DNA from: Scortum barcoo
Lineage: Eukaryota; Chordata; Actinopteri; Centrarchiformes; Terapontidae
DNA length: 64,000 nucleotides
Assembly: GCA_023238725.1 (NCBI GenBank)
Contig: CM041554.1
Span: 23,856,050 to 23,920,049 of the forward strand
Reading direction: 5' to 3'
Shown here piece by piece: positions 24,757 to 38,200 of this stretch (position 1 is the first letter of the stretch; every line of letters starts with the position of its first letter). A program made the translations under genes and the position numbers. The notes under the pieces were generated by a model, which saw nothing but the letters and a program-made list of their open reading frames with translations, ran no database searches and had not been told where the DNA came from.

Positions 24757-25278
24757 TAATGGCCCTTTTCCACTAGCACCTACCCGGCTTGGCTAGTCGC
24801 CTCGCCTCCGTTTCGGCCGTTTTACATTACAATAGAGTACCACCTCAGCGTGGGTGGGGTCAATGTCATAGCAATGCGGCCGAAACTCCAGCGATGTCAT
24901 CATTGTTACATGCAACACAAACACAAAACAACTATGGAGGCCACCAGACAAAGAAATGTCTGCACCTCGTCGTTGCTCCGCGGGGTTGATTTCTGTGCAG
25001 CCATCTCTGATCGTGTTCGTTGTTGTTACTTGCGTTTTAAAAATGGCGCGGTTGACTCTTATGAACGAGTCGCTCTCCCGATGCATCTAGTGACGTCAGG
25101 CCCTGGCCAATCAGTGGCCTGCCTTCTGCCAACGTCACATTTTCAGCCTCGACTCAGCTCGCTTGGAACCCCGGCCGAGTAGGTACTAGAAAAGTACCTG
25201 GTACCAGGTACTAACACGTAATGGAAACGCGTAAAAACCGAGTCGAGTCGAGCAGATACTAGTGGAAAAGGGCCATAA
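24757..25278. mobile_element. PIF/Harbinger-like non-autonomous element, copy 1
   Basis: The 516 bp element 24760-25275 has terminal inverted repeats TGGCCCTTTTCCACTAG and CTAGTGGAAAAGGGCCA (one internal difference near the ends) and is flanked on both sides by TAA, the 3-bp TWA target duplication of PIF/Harbinger elements. Inside are GGTACCAGGTACTAACACGT and a GC-rich core. There is no transposase. Copy 2 lies at 57516-58081. Confidence 0.8.
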
Positions 25279-28200
25279 GTGCCAAAAAGGCTTTACTTAG
25301 AGGGACAAAGGCCATATTTAAGTGAATATTGAAATGACCAATAACTTAGTAAGATCAGAATAACTAATAAGATGTGAGATTAAATCTCCCGCTTCTTCTA
25401 AAGATTAGGAGTAAGGTTGAAATCATTTCCCCTGACAAAGCAATTGGTGGAGAGGTTTTAATAACAGAGCCTCAAATTAATTAAATTTCATATCCTGTTT
25501 GGAGGTCAGGTTGAAAATAGCCTTAAAGATTAAGGCAGCATCTCCACCCTGGTTAGAGGCCCGAGCAGCGTGGGAGTCGTGTTAGGTGAAGACGTTTCAT
25601 TGGCATTGGAGACAGCCTACCTGCACCAGCAAAGCATCAAGTTAGTGAGGTTGTGTTGAACTGTGGCTTGGAGCTAAGGTTACAGACAGCAGCAAAGACT
25701 ACCTCTAAACAGTAAGATTGATTCCAAAAATAAAATGTACGTCCAGAATGAGATGAACTCTGCTGCAGACTAACAGTAGATATAAAAAGAGGTAAGATTG
25801 GGTATTCTGTCCCCTTCTTTAACTTGGCAGATAGATAACTCCTTCCACACACTGCAGTCAATATCTGATGACTTTATTGTCCACCGCTGATTTCACTTAC
25901 AGCATGAGAATAGGGTAAAGCTGAAATTAAAAAGAGTATAAAATAAACAATTACTGTGATATATCGTATTAATGTATATGTTATCAACACATGTGGCTAC
26001 CAATATAGCTAGCTGAAAGCTGTTAACAAGCAAGTCACATGGTGAGCAGCTAATAGAACATGAAACAAACATCACTTAACATCCATAGAAAATATAAACA
26101 TTAACACAAATATGAGCATCCTCAAATACAGTACTCACAGACAACGCTTCAATAAATGATTCCCCAAAGAAGATGGATGTCGATTCCGTGACTGCTCAGT
26201 TCCCCAATGTGCTCACAATGAGTAAAAAAAAAAAACAAGATGGCTGCCTACAGGGCTTAAAGCAAAACATGGGCTCACAACAGAATTAGCACCACCTAGT
26301 GGCTGCAGAATGAATCAAAAGTCTTTGGTTTCCTCAGGTCAGAACATTGGGAGAGAGAAGAGTCAACAGCTGTTTTTGATCTCAGAAATTACAACGTACA
26401 TCGCAGGAAGCAGTGCCATGCTCCAGTGTGTTTTTAATTCCCCGGTGCTACTGTAGCTGCTGTTTACAGTCATGTGTAGGTAGTGGAACACAATCATTGA
26501 CAATGAGACGCCTCAATGCAAAAATGGCAATGTGATCAGTATCAAAGCTAATTTCCATTTTTAAATAAACAAAGGAAAATAATGAGTACTGTGTTACTTA
26601 GGCGGATAAAATGTTTGTATGTATAGCTTAAGAGATGTTCAACAGCTTTTAAGTGTGTGTTGGAAGCAGCAGTTAGTCCATTGCCAATTGTTTTCTGTCA
26701 TAAAGCAGATCGACCAAATTAGTGACTCCTACAAAAGACTAGAAAAAGACACACAAGAAATAAGTTTACTACTTTTGGACAAGATACTTCATAGATAATT
26801 ATCAGACAATTATCTCAGTGCAAACCTCCAAGTCTCTGTAGGAATTCTACCAAAGTCATAGAAATGATTGTGACAGTAGAGTGGGACAAACAGTGAGAAC
26901 AGCAGAATCTTAAAAGTAACACTGAATAGACACTATGAATCCCTGCAGGGATATTACAAGGTCATGACTGGACACGTGAAAGTAAAATATCTGTGCTTGC
27001 TGGGACAAAAGGCATTATATAGATTTTCCCAGTTTTCATGCTTTGGTCACAGATCTGTCTCAAAGCACACAAGCACCAGACCAACCATTCCCCGTATGCA
27101 TCCTCAGCACCAGGTGAAGGACAATCAACAATCAGTGCGGCTGCAGGACAAGCAGCAATCAGTATGATCTGTCACCATCCAGGAGAGAGTAACACACACA
27201 GTTCAGTAGTGTAAAGGATGTGTTTCACTAACTTCCAGAAAGCAGTTCCATGTCCTTTGCATTTTGAGAAGACTGACTGGCAATAGTCAAATGTACTTTT
27301 CTTATCAAGGTGACACTGTCCCTATGCTGCCACTCAGTGTTTGCACCACAACCCGTAGACTTATGTTTCCCATTCTTTTCCTAGACTGTGACAGCCCGCC
27401 ACATTTTCATAAGGAACCAAAAATATTTTTACACTTCTCAAAATAACAAAAAATATCTCTAATATTCTAACAACGCGGATCACACAATTATTGATGTTCT
27501 TTAGGGCCAGACTCAATTAAAATCTTCTTTTCTAAAATGCACAGGTAGCCAGTGTAAAGAAGCTAAAATTGTGTTTGTGTGCACTCTTTTGTTCTAATTT
27601 GTGAGGATTCTGGCAGTGGCATTGTGAATTAACTGGTCTGGAAAGACTGTTTATTTAAAAAAGAGGATCAGTAGAGTTTGTTACAGTATAAACAGGACAT
27701 AATGAATGAGTGGACTTGAGTGGGACTCTGTGAAGCCCTGTTCATTTTTATATACATACTGATCGAGAGTCCTCATCAGAGATATAGAGCTATACAGTTT
27801 ATTCCAAAGACCACTAACACATGCCTTTCTAAATAACATTAACGTTACATTACCTCTCAGAGACTGCACTGAAATGATGCATTGAAATGACAAACGATTT
27901 GAAGTGATATGGATCTGCTCAGGACCACCACGTACCTTCACCACGTACTGATGTCCTCTTCAGGGGAAGGTCCTCCACCTCTGTGGCAGAGTTGCCCAAC
28001 TTGTTTTTCTCTGGCCAGTGAATGTCATGACTTTACCTGAATTTTTTTTTTTTTGCTTGAATCCCTGAGCCTCTTTCATTTTGCTCTCAAAGTGCAGCAG
28101 ATTGATGCCTTTAACTTTAAAATGTACCAAATTTTCTTCCAGGTATGCAGGGATGACCCCTGTGTCTAGCACAGTTACACATAGTGACACTGACACTGAC

Positions 28201-31064
28201 ACTGTTTGGACTGCGATTGGTAAAAAGTTGCTGAACATTTAAAAGCAGAACAACAGGCAACATGCTCTTTTCACTGCATTTCGTTTACAGTATTTGGCAC
28301 GGCAAGAGGTGACTGGAGGGTCTCTGAGTGTAATAACAAGCCAGAAAAGAATGATGGACTATTTTGAGCTTTGATAGAGTCCTCTCCTCTGGCTCCACTC
28401 TATGCAGAGTTATTTTTTATCTTATTATTTTATCCTATTTTGTTAACACTGTTGTGCTTTGTTAACACTCTTCCCCTCAATATTAATGACTGTGTAGACC
28501 CTCCACCCCTTGCACTGTCATCTCTTAAGTTTTGTTTCAATATAACACCACCAACTTTAAAATGGTTCTGCCAGCATTACTCTTCTCTTCTCACTTGACC
28601 GGTGTTATTATATCCTGAGATACTTTTCCAAATGAATATAACCACTCTAAAAACTGAACAATTTAAGCCCCTTACCTTGTGCTCCCTTGGTACTTTTGAT
28701 GGTATTTTGCCTGTGTGCTAAATAATAAAACTTGCACTGGTTGTTTCTTTGTCCCATTTATATTCATTTGTTGGTGTCTTTTGAGAGGTTTCAACTTTGC
28801 TTAAACATTCATTTTGGCCTCAGCAAAAAATACATGAATATATTATAATTAGATAACCACATTAAGATGAAAAAACTGTCACCTCCATGGTCACTGCTGG
28901 TCTTTAAAAGTAGGCACCATGGAGACACAGAGGCAGGAGGAGAGACAGGAGACCACAAGGCCCAGTTCTAATATTGTGACATCAAAAACACTTTCATGTT
29001 TGGCTTTACAATAAATTCTACCAATAAAGGCTGTTTTTATATCGTACAACATTTAGACCCAGCACAGGAATCACACCAGCTACAGTGTAAAAACAAAACT
29101 GTGCTAGTTTAACATATATATGGCCAAATTCCAGTTCAAAATATGACTTAACACAGTCATTGTTAGTAAAATATAATTTTATCAAACACATGCAGAGGTA
29201 GTTTCCCGCAGTGAAGGCATGACCAACACACCCTTGGCTGAACCTAAGAGTGCAAGTGGTGCACTCAAGATCAGTTAAATCATGATAAAGGACAAGCTAG
29301 TTAGTTAAACAGTTAGCATAAAAAGAGTATTTAATCTGTTCTGTGTTTCCCCCCAAAACACATGAATACTTGTATCTGGTTAATGAATACACTGAAGCTG
29401 GTATTTCATTCACTTTGTTGTTGTTGTTTACCATGACTGACTTGTTCTTGAGTGACCCTGAATGGGTCCTCTCCTCTTTAAGATACACAAACTTCAGACA
29501 TGATATTAAAAACGACAGCCAACCCCACATGGTCTCATAGTTGTGTCTAAATGTGTTGATGTGTTAACATTTAAGATTGCTTACAATGAGTCTCCAGTGC
29601 TCCTTGTCACGGGCTGCTCCAGCTGCCGCGTCATATTCTGAAAAGATCTAGCTAAAAAAGACATCAGAAAATATCAACTGCTTTTCTAACATTTAAAAGA
29701 CAAATATCACTTCAGTAATGTTTTTTAAAAAACATGGGGTCTCATCAGATACTCCACATGTATTGAGACCCAATCCTCAACCACAGCATCTCATTTCTCC
29801 TCCCTGACCATTTGTCTCTGATAATATCAAAAAGTATCAATGTCAGTTATTTGTGAAATGCATAGTTTCTTGGTGTCATTTTACTTACAAATTTCTGCAT
29901 CATTAGAAGGTCCTGGAGCTCCGTGGTATGCGAAGGGCTTTTCAGTGGATGTGCATCAATGGTTCAGATGATCAGTGTTTATTTGTCCTGCCTTCCTTCG
30001 TACTTTTTCCCTTGAAAAAAGTTTCCTTTTATTATTTTTGAAAGGTCTCTGCACGTCTGCTTCCATCTTGCCGCTCTTGCTCTGCCTCAGTCTGACTATT
30101 CTTTTTGTAGTACAAGATCCCCCACTTTAAAATTGTCCTCCTGGCCTCTTTCATCTTTCTTTTTGCATGAGAGGGGAGGCTTTTTGTTAATATTTTCTCT
30201 AACTTCTGTCAATATGGAGTGCTGCTTTGTTGGGCCTTCACAGATGTCTTTTTTGATCACCAGGTTGCAGACTATGAGGGTTTATCCAAATTAAATATTT
30301 TTAAAACGATGAGGACATTCAAGAATCTTACTCTGTATTCCTGCTGTACCTCTGACAGAAAAAAACCACAAAGTTGGGACATGTTATCCTTAAACTTACT
30401 AATAAGGATATTTTTTTTACATCTGTGCATAACAGGCCTCCAATTTCTTTCCTATTTGCAAAATGAGAGTTGACAGTCAGTTCTTATTTAGATGGATGAG
30501 TGTGCTGTGTAGGTGTAGAATATCACTGTAATGAGATAAATGTCTGTAGTCTTTGATATATAACACAATCAATGGTAGATACACATTAATCTGACCTCAT
30601 CAAAGACATACCCAGTTAACAGCCAGGCTGCAGAAGTGGCATATGAGGTGCACCAAAATTATTTACAAAATGAGGAGCATCAAAATTGACTTTGTCAATT
30701 TGTCATTTTCATCAGGATAGTTATCACTCAGGGTGAAGAATAACATCTGGTCAGAAAACTCTTACAACAGTATAAATGGGATTACCACATTTTCACTTTT
30801 TAATCAGAAGTCTCATTCGTCCACTCTACAAACACCAGACAGTGAACCTCCTGCACTGAACTGTTACAGATCAATTTGGATTGTTTACTCACTTTCAGCT
30901 AAATGTTAAGCTGCACACAGACCTCATTTTTCTTTGTCACTTTGAATGAGCTCTGTGGAAGTTTTCATGCCGAAAAATCATCCACATGTACATGTTTCAC
31001 CTGTAATAGCCCTGCACTGTTTCAATTTACAGAAGTGGAGAAGTCACCCCCTGTCAATCGCACG
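25279..31064. other. Intergenic, no gene recognised
   Basis: No exon-like segment was found. The minus frames at 27681-27944 and 27960-28238 are open, but they show no domain, and a poly-T run (28035-28054) interrupts the second. A possible YY1/CTCF pair is at 26237-26302 and is described separately. Confidence 0.5.
26237..26302. promoter_or_regulatory. YY1-type motif followed by near-consensus CTCF motif
   Basis: AAGATGGCTGCC at 26237-26248 fits the YY1 consensus AAnATGGCkGC. The minus strand of 26289-26302 reads CCACTAGGTGGTGC, which is 13 of 14 with the CTCF consensus CCASYAGRKGGCRS (the C at position 12 is T). Motif evidence only. Confidence 0.3.
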
Positions 31065-31086
31065 TCCAACGGGGCGCCCCGTTGGA
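31065..31086. repeat. Perfect 22-bp GC-rich palindrome without spacer
   Basis: The half site TCCAACGGGGC is followed directly by its exact reverse complement, centred on a GGCGCC site. The surrounding sequence is of ordinary composition. Confidence 0.95.
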
Positions 31087-31521
31087 GCAGTGTTTCCTAA
31101 TTGGACCTGTTTTTCTTGATGACCAAACAGGCTTAAAATCCTGAAGCAGGAATAATAGGCTACATATTCCTGGTCCACAATAATTGGCAAAGAAACTACA
31201 TAGAAGCTATTTGTAGCATTGACATTTCTAATAATGAACACGTACTAAGCTACAAATTGAACATTTTGAGTTTCTTGTAGCATTAAAACCTTCACTAGAA
31301 GCAGTGTGGAGTCAGGAATCAGCTGTTCATAAATATCAGTCAATGCCAGCTGATGGTACAGTTGCTTCAGTTAGGCTGATGATTTCATGGAACTACACCG
31401 TAAGTCCAAACATCAACGCATATCAGCGCCCTCTGCTCTCACACATTTAAACAACTTCAGTCATTTTGCTGCTGTACAGAAGCAGCAGCATTAACAGGGG
31501 GACGAGGACATCTCAAACAGT

Positions 31522-31524
<3 letters not shown>

Positions 31525-31554
<30 letters not shown>
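31525..31554. repeat. (CA)15 microsatellite
   Basis: Uninterrupted CA run. Confidence 0.97.
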
Positions 31555-31556
<2 letters not shown>

Positions 31557-32054
31557 CCTAACAAGAAGTCTAATTAATCTGGCAAAACAAAAGCATCTGT
31601 AATTTTGGGTCTATTTTGCTTTGTCACAGCTATTGTACTTATAATTTAAATAATTTTGGATGCAACACAACCACCCCCGTAAGGGTCACTGAAATGTTTT
31701 GTAGCTTGTAGAACAGCAGATGCAATTTGCTGAGATTCAATGGACAGATACAAAGCCCAGGAGTTTGACAGCAAAGACTCAGGCTGAGCCAATAAAAGCA
31801 CTTTGGCTAGGTTAAAATGGTGGTATTGGTTAAATGTTAAAATGTTGTGGATAATGCTGATGTTTTCAGTGCTAAACCAAAACTACAACATTGAGACACT
31901 GTTGGTTTGATGGGCACGACACTTAAATTTTATCATTCTGTAAGGTGATATAGTGAACATTTTAGCAAACCTATCTACACATCCAGCAGACACAACACAG
32001 CATTAGTGTCCACCTGGAGTCTTATGTTTCTATCTTTGTTTCAGTCAAGATCTC

Positions 32055-32345
32055 TCCTTTAACCTGTATTTGGTTCTCCTCCAACTCCTGAGGGAAATAC
32101 CTGGCTCTCCGGGTAATAAATAAACCTCAGTGTTCACCAGTTAGTATTTAACTTCCATTTTTTCAGCCTTTTGGTGCTGGGCAGGTAGTGCACAGTGGGA
32201 TTATCAGAACTTTTCCTCTTAAAATCAGCTTCTTGCTGAAGCTGGAAAGATGGATCAGAGCAGTGAGAGTGAACTAAAACAGTGAAGACAGGCCTCAAAA
32301 GAAAAGACAGTTCAGAGAGCTGAAGACAGCTGCAGCACCAGGTGA
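32055..32345 (-). repeat. Local repeat family A, copy 2
   Basis: Read on the minus strand it contains CCCAGCACCAAAAGGCTGAA, a GTGAACACTGAGG block and TATTTCCCTCAGGAGTTGGA. The last is shared with the plus-strand copy ending near 43963. The order of words is the same in both copies. Confidence 0.65.
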
Positions 32346-33499
32346 TATTTCTCTGTATGTTCATCATTAGAAGTGACATCTTTTACAGGCCCGTACTCAT
32401 TTTATTAATTGTTGCTGTGATTGCTGTGCTGCAACACTGTCTTAAAGAGGCAGGCTCACTCTGTAACGCTCACTGCAGCTGTGAAAAAAGAAATGAAAGA
32501 AAGAAAAGGAAAAATAACCCACATCAATCTAATGGTGGGAATGTAGTTGTCAGAAACAAAATTACTCAAAAAACTCCCAGAAACATTTATGAATACACTG
32601 GGGACATACAGGGTGGCCTATCATGACTGTCCACCAGCACAAGAGACACGCGGTGCCATAATGAAGTTGAAATGCCAAGCAAATATCATAAAGCTGAAAT
32701 ATCACAGACAGAGTTGAATTTGAGTAAATTATGAAAACAAACAGCCATGTGATCAAAGATGGAGTGTGATCTATTAGAGCGAGGGGAGGTATTGGTCCCA
32801 GGAGTGGGGCGAGAGACCTGCAGTTTATTAATATGGATGAGGCTCGTTCTCTCTCTGAAGTTCTAATTCAGTCTCATTTACACACTTAAACACACACACA
32901 CAGGCTCTCATCTCTTTGTCAGTTCAGTTCCTTTCAAAGATTATTTTCCTCCCTCTTCCTCTCTCTGTGTTTTCCCATGAGGAGACTCAGAACAGCTGTA
33001 CAACAGTTTATTATATCAGCGATGAAGACATTAATTTGCTCAAAGAGACAGAATAAGAAAGAGAGGAGGAGGAGGGGCGACGGAAAGTGGGATTTTGTTA
33101 ATGATTATCTCATTCATCATCTCCTCATCCTTTCTTCTTTCAACTTCTGTTCCTCTCTCTTAGTTTCTTCTCGAATTTTTCTGGTTATTAAAATAACTAA
33201 ATGTACAGTTTAAGCAGATCGCTTTTAAGGCACTTGCTCAAAATATATTAATAACATTAAAGTGCCCCCAAAATAACCTTACCTCAAGGTCCACTCACAG
33301 TCTTTGTCTGTGTTTCACAGTCCTCCTCAGCAGATGGAGTTCGCTCAGTTGTCATGGAGATACAGTTATCATCACATGACTTATTATAAGATAATTACTA
33401 ATTCCAATGATCTAATCAATTATCACAATATTCACAATACGAGAATCCTGAAACTGAAGTAATTAAACATCATTCAGCCATAATTTTAAATAACTAATT

Positions 33500-33530
33500 T
33501 TGTTAAATTTTTATTTATTTATTTATTTAT
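33500..33530. repeat. (TTTA)n short tandem repeat
   Basis: About six units of ATTT/TTTA. Confidence 0.9.
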
Positions 33531-33544
33531 TTTATTACTGTGAC

Positions 33545-33865
33545 TTGTCAATTGCTGTGAGCACACCATGGAGTTATTACCACCTCTTTGTTTTTAGTGC
33601 TAAGTTGACAAATGTTATGCTAAATACATTCCACTGAGGCTGGTGGGAAATGTTATTAATTCTGCGAGTACAAAGTATTGGACAGATATGTTAAGAGATA
33701 ACCAAAGTTCGTACAAAAAACCCAAGAGGGGCACAAATGTCTGTACAAAATTTCATGGCAACCAACTCAATACTAAAAGCCTGTAATGCCACCCTAATGA
33801 CGACGCTAAAGAATCACCAAAGTGAGTAGGTGTTCCTGTGGGGACCGTGAATTTCTACTAGACTT
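33545..33865 (+). repeat. Local repeat family C, copy 1
   Basis: Words GTACAAAGTATTGGACAGAT, ATGTCTGTACAAAATTTCAT and GGCAACCAACTCAATA match a repeat I recall as common in teleosts. The copy at 37910-38200 shares the 5' part. The family A copy at 33880 follows at once. Confidence 0.6.
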
Positions 33866-33879
33866 CGCATGGATCACCC

Positions 33880-34075
33880 TCCCAACACTGCCACCAACTG
33901 AATAGCTGGCTTCCAAGCAGCTACATGCTTCACTGTGTTCACCAGCTCGTTGTTAACTTTGTCTGCCGTTCGGTGCTGAGCAGGTGGCATACAGTGGATT
34001 TGTCTGAACTTTTTCACAAAAATCAGGGAGCAAAGTTTCAAGTGAGAAAACCAAAACAATAAGCTAAAGGGGGCA
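33880..34075 (-). repeat. Local repeat family A, copy 3
   Basis: On the minus strand it has CACCTGCTCAGCACCGAACG, AAGTTAACAACGAGCTGGTG and AACACAGTGAAGCATGTAGC, in the same order as the corresponding words of the 32055-32345 copy. Confidence 0.6.
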
Positions 34076-37000
34076 AAAAAGATCCAAAAACTACACAGGG
34101 CAAGGAGCTATAAAGTTGGGTCATCATTCTCTGCAGGTTTCTCCCGATAAGCAACAACAGCGTTGTTACAGAACATTACAGAAAGCCCTCTGATGCTGTC
34201 CTACTCAGTTGTCAGTTTATCAGAGAGGTCTACACCTCGCTAAAACTAATGTAGTGTAATCTTTCAGCCCTGAAATAAACCTTAATGTTCATTTTTTGTT
34301 GAGACAGTTTTAGAGAGGAGTTATTTCAGCTTTTCAGACTGTGCTTTGCATTATCACTGCATTATCTGAGAGGTGTTTCAAATATTTTATCCTCTCCTTT
34401 GTACGAGTGACAGTGGGCTAAAGATTAGTAACACCTCTCAGTAAATCTATAAATAAAATACAAATTTTAACCTTTTAATAATAAAGGTTTTTGTATTTTA
34501 GAATACAATTTGCTCTATTCGAACCATTGTAGTGAGTTTGCCCTACATTAAATAGATGTACACACACACACACACACACACTTTGTCACACAGAGCAGAG
34601 TTGAAGGAGACAAATCATCTTGCTGGCCCTTCACAGCAGGAGACAGCACTTTGACAGAAGAACAGAAATTGTCACACAACAGCGCCTCTGACACACACAC
34701 ACACACACAGATATACATACACACACCACTCACGAGACTCCCGGGTAGGAAGACAAGCGACAAGCTGTCAGTGTATGCGGCGCCAGCGCAGGTGTGTGTG
34801 TTTGTGTGTCAGTCCGAGAGAAGCTCTTCTTAATTAGCGAGCTATCCTGATGACAACAGACTGGGGTCAAACTGTGCTGGGCGGCTCTGAGTGTGTGTGG
34901 GTGTTAAGGAGCGTCGTTTGACTTCTCTGCTGCATGACATGTCTGAGAGCGCTGGAAACACTCCCTAATCACTTCTGAGGCGCACACCCCCACCACCACC
35001 ACCAGGAAACACACACACACGGCTCATGATGCGTGTTGATGGATTGCACCCCGGCCAGGCGGCGTAGAGCTGCTCTTCCCTTTTGTTTCTTGTTTGTTGA
35101 ACAGATGCTTCACAATGACACGCGCAGACCAAACCTGGAGCTGCTCCATTTAAAACCAACAGGAAACAGCCTTTGTGGGTTCAGTGCATGTTCCCTTAAA
35201 TGATGACTTGTTGTGACAAGGCTTTTAATTGCAGGAAAATGAGAGCTTCTTGAAACCAATTTAATGAATGGTGGGATAGTTTTTTTTTTTTTTTTTTTTA
35301 CACGAGAAATAACCCGTCTAACCTTGAACACATTAGCTGTGTCCTGTCAGCTGTCTGCCACTCTGTTTTCTTTCCATCCCATCTGAGTGAGGCTACTGCG
35401 TTTGGCCATAAAAATCTGGAGGCTGCAGATTGGCCCCAAAGGTGGATCCTTTTTAATTAAGACCATAAGGTCGTGGGCTGTACAGGAGGCCATTTTCAAG
35501 CTGTGTATCATGTTTTAAGTGCACATGATTTAATGACACCATTTTGTGCCTTCAGTGGTGGGGACTGTAGGAGAGGTGAGTTCAGTGAGTGGATCATCGT
35601 GATTGGAATTGGAATTAGATTATTGTAGCTAATTTTGGTGAAATTTCTTGAAAGAGTAGCGCACAACCAGTCTGAAAAGTAATGTTTCAACACATATCCA
35701 CTGCCTGTATGACTGACTAAGCTGTGCCTGATTTGAACTCTTTGGACTCTTTTGAATTTTTTAAGACTGTAGATATATATTTTCAGTGAATTTTTCTTTC
35801 AGTGTTCTAAAGACTTTGCTGTATAGAATTAAAGTAGGGTCATAATTATATGTGTTTTTTAAATTCATTGAAACTACTAAATGGTTTTGTTGTTTAAAGT
35901 CAAAAATCAAATAATGAAATTTACTTTGAAAAACATTTATCAGCTTTGAATTCCATTCATGGAAATTTCCAACATTCTAAAAACTTTAGGTTCAGGTTCA
36001 AAAACTGACAAATATTTCCATGTTGTAAGTTAAGTGTTAATTTAATTTCACTGAAGGTATTCAAATTGTATAATCATGTATGAATTTACTTTTGAGATTA
36101 AATTTTTTTTTGGCCTTTCTTTGCTTTCATATTTCAGACTCTTTGGCTGGAAAAGGTTGAACCACTTTACAAGCAAATTTTCCAAAAAAAATGGTCCATG
36201 TGTTTGTTCTCCATGCTAAGTTTGCATCAAGGAAGCATGGTGTATATGAAAGTGATTGCCCTTCCCATCTTTACACAGCATGAAACGTGTGTAATGCAAG
36301 TTGTCACTTACCAGTCCTCAGGAAGACTTTTACCCTTTGTGTCAGACATACTTTATATCAGGCAGCTGATTTATCAGAAATAGTTTGAAACAAACCTAAT
36401 TCAGATGTTTTAAAAGTTTGAAGTTGGACCGCTTGGCAGCGTGCTTGAGTGGCGGTGGCTGTCTCTCCTGCCAAAAGCTGCACGCCTGTGTCTTTGAGTG
36501 TGCAGCCGCCCAGCTAGCATTGCTATCATTATTTAGCTACTTAACGCCATAAAGAGAAACAGAATAAAAAGAAGAGAATGGGGCCATGAGGCTGCAGTAA
36601 TGGGCTCATAATGGACTATAAAACAGCAGTAAAATCCACACACTTACCCTCACAGGCCAAATAACACACACATACACACAAGCCATATCTCTGTCTGCCA
36701 CAGTCCTCCTCGGGCTGTCATAGATCAGATGATAATGATAGATAAACTGTTACAAACATAGAGCTGGACAATTGCACTTAAATATATTACAGAGTGAGCC
36801 ATTCATGTTTGTTTTCCATAACATCTACCATTGTGTGTAAAAGTGATTTTCAGAGTGTGGGAAAATGTCAATAACCAAAATACAGGAAAATACTGTAGAG
36901 TGGAAAAATACAAATAGATATAGATATTGAAGCAGACAACAATCACACACATACACACACGCAGCTCTCCAGCCCTGATAAAGGAGTCTTTGAGGCTCTA

Positions 37001-37909
37001 GCCCGGGGATTAGTTTTGTGGATCACCTCAGGTCATTTCTCCCTCTGTCCTCCTCCCTACCCTGCATTGCTTTCTCATTTATACGGTGAAGTACACTGCG
37101 AGGATGTTCATTTAACTGGTCTTTTAGGTACACACAGTATGTGTTTTTCAAATTGATCCTGCAACAATGGAAAGATCTTATAAGTGGTGTGAGATAACCA
37201 TTCCAGAGTAGTTTCACCACTTTCAGGCACTGAAACATGACGTGATTCAAGGCAATCCCTGTACTTGTTTAGTGTTGAATGAGAGTAATTGATTTAAGAC
37301 TTCATATTGGAGCAAATGACTGAGTGAATGGCAATGTTTTAAATCAATTAACCACATTAACATTTACAGTAGAGAGGAGGCTGTGGGACCAAGATGCTTA
37401 TTCAAGATCTCCCACTTCTCTCCAAATCCAGCCTCGTAATGAGTCTCTTCAGTGTGCAGAGGTGAATTTGACTCCCTGTTTAAAACCTATTTAGATTTTC
37501 TTCTCCATCACTTACAATGAGAGCATGTTAGGAAGGGATGTCGTAAAGTATAAAGAGAAGGAGTGATTACAGCGACTGAAACCTGTGTATATGGACATTT
37601 ACTTGTTTTGAGACTATGACTCAACCTGTGAACCAATCCATACTGGTATAATGTTGAAATAAAGTCAGTATGCATACTGAAACACAATGGATCGTTGATG
37701 GTGTTAAAACAGCTTTGTGAACGACGCAGAAAATAGACTTAGCAGTTAAATCTTTAGATGTCTATTTGTGAAGTTTAATTGGTGCAGTTAGCTGACACGC
37801 ATTGGTGCAGATCACTGCAGTGCACTAAGACACTGAGTGGTATAATGTATATAATTAATATGTAATATGGGATCGGAACACAGCACAATTGCCCACAGCC
37901 ATGCAGCTC
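34076..37909. other. Intergenic, no gene recognised
   Basis: (CA) runs lie at 34559-34580 and 34690-34708. A T run of about 20 is at 35280-35299. 34730-35110 and 36420-36590 are more GC-rich than their surroundings and could be conserved non-coding sequence, but the sequence alone does not show it. Confidence 0.5.
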
Positions 37910-38200
37910 TGAGGATGTGGCTTCAGATAAATCTTGATGTTAGCATGCTAACGTGCTCACAGACCCTAACGTGCTGATGTTTAGCCAGCAGTGTCCATCA
38001 TCTCAGGTTAGCATGTAAACTAGTGCAGTACAGGTACAAATACAGCACAAGTTCAGCTGATGATGGTTGGAATGTCATTTGGGGTGTAGGTTTTTGGACA
38101 TCAAAATCATTTTATAGGATATATTATCTGGGAACCAGAAACGTCGGAACCAAATTTTGTGCCAGCGCACAAGTAGCTGTTGAAATATTTCACCTGAAAA
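37910..38200 (+). repeat. Local repeat family C, copy 2
   Basis: GATGTTAGCATGCTAACGTG, CTAACGTGCTGATGTTTAGC and CAGCTGATGATGGTTGGAAT form the 5' part of the same family. It continues degenerate to GCTGTTGAAATATTTCACCT. Confidence 0.55.

Noticed and set aside
27960..28238. Minus-strand frame of 92 codons with a plausible peptide
   Set aside because: A run of T (K codons on the minus strand) interrupts it; no acceptor or donor and no family match.
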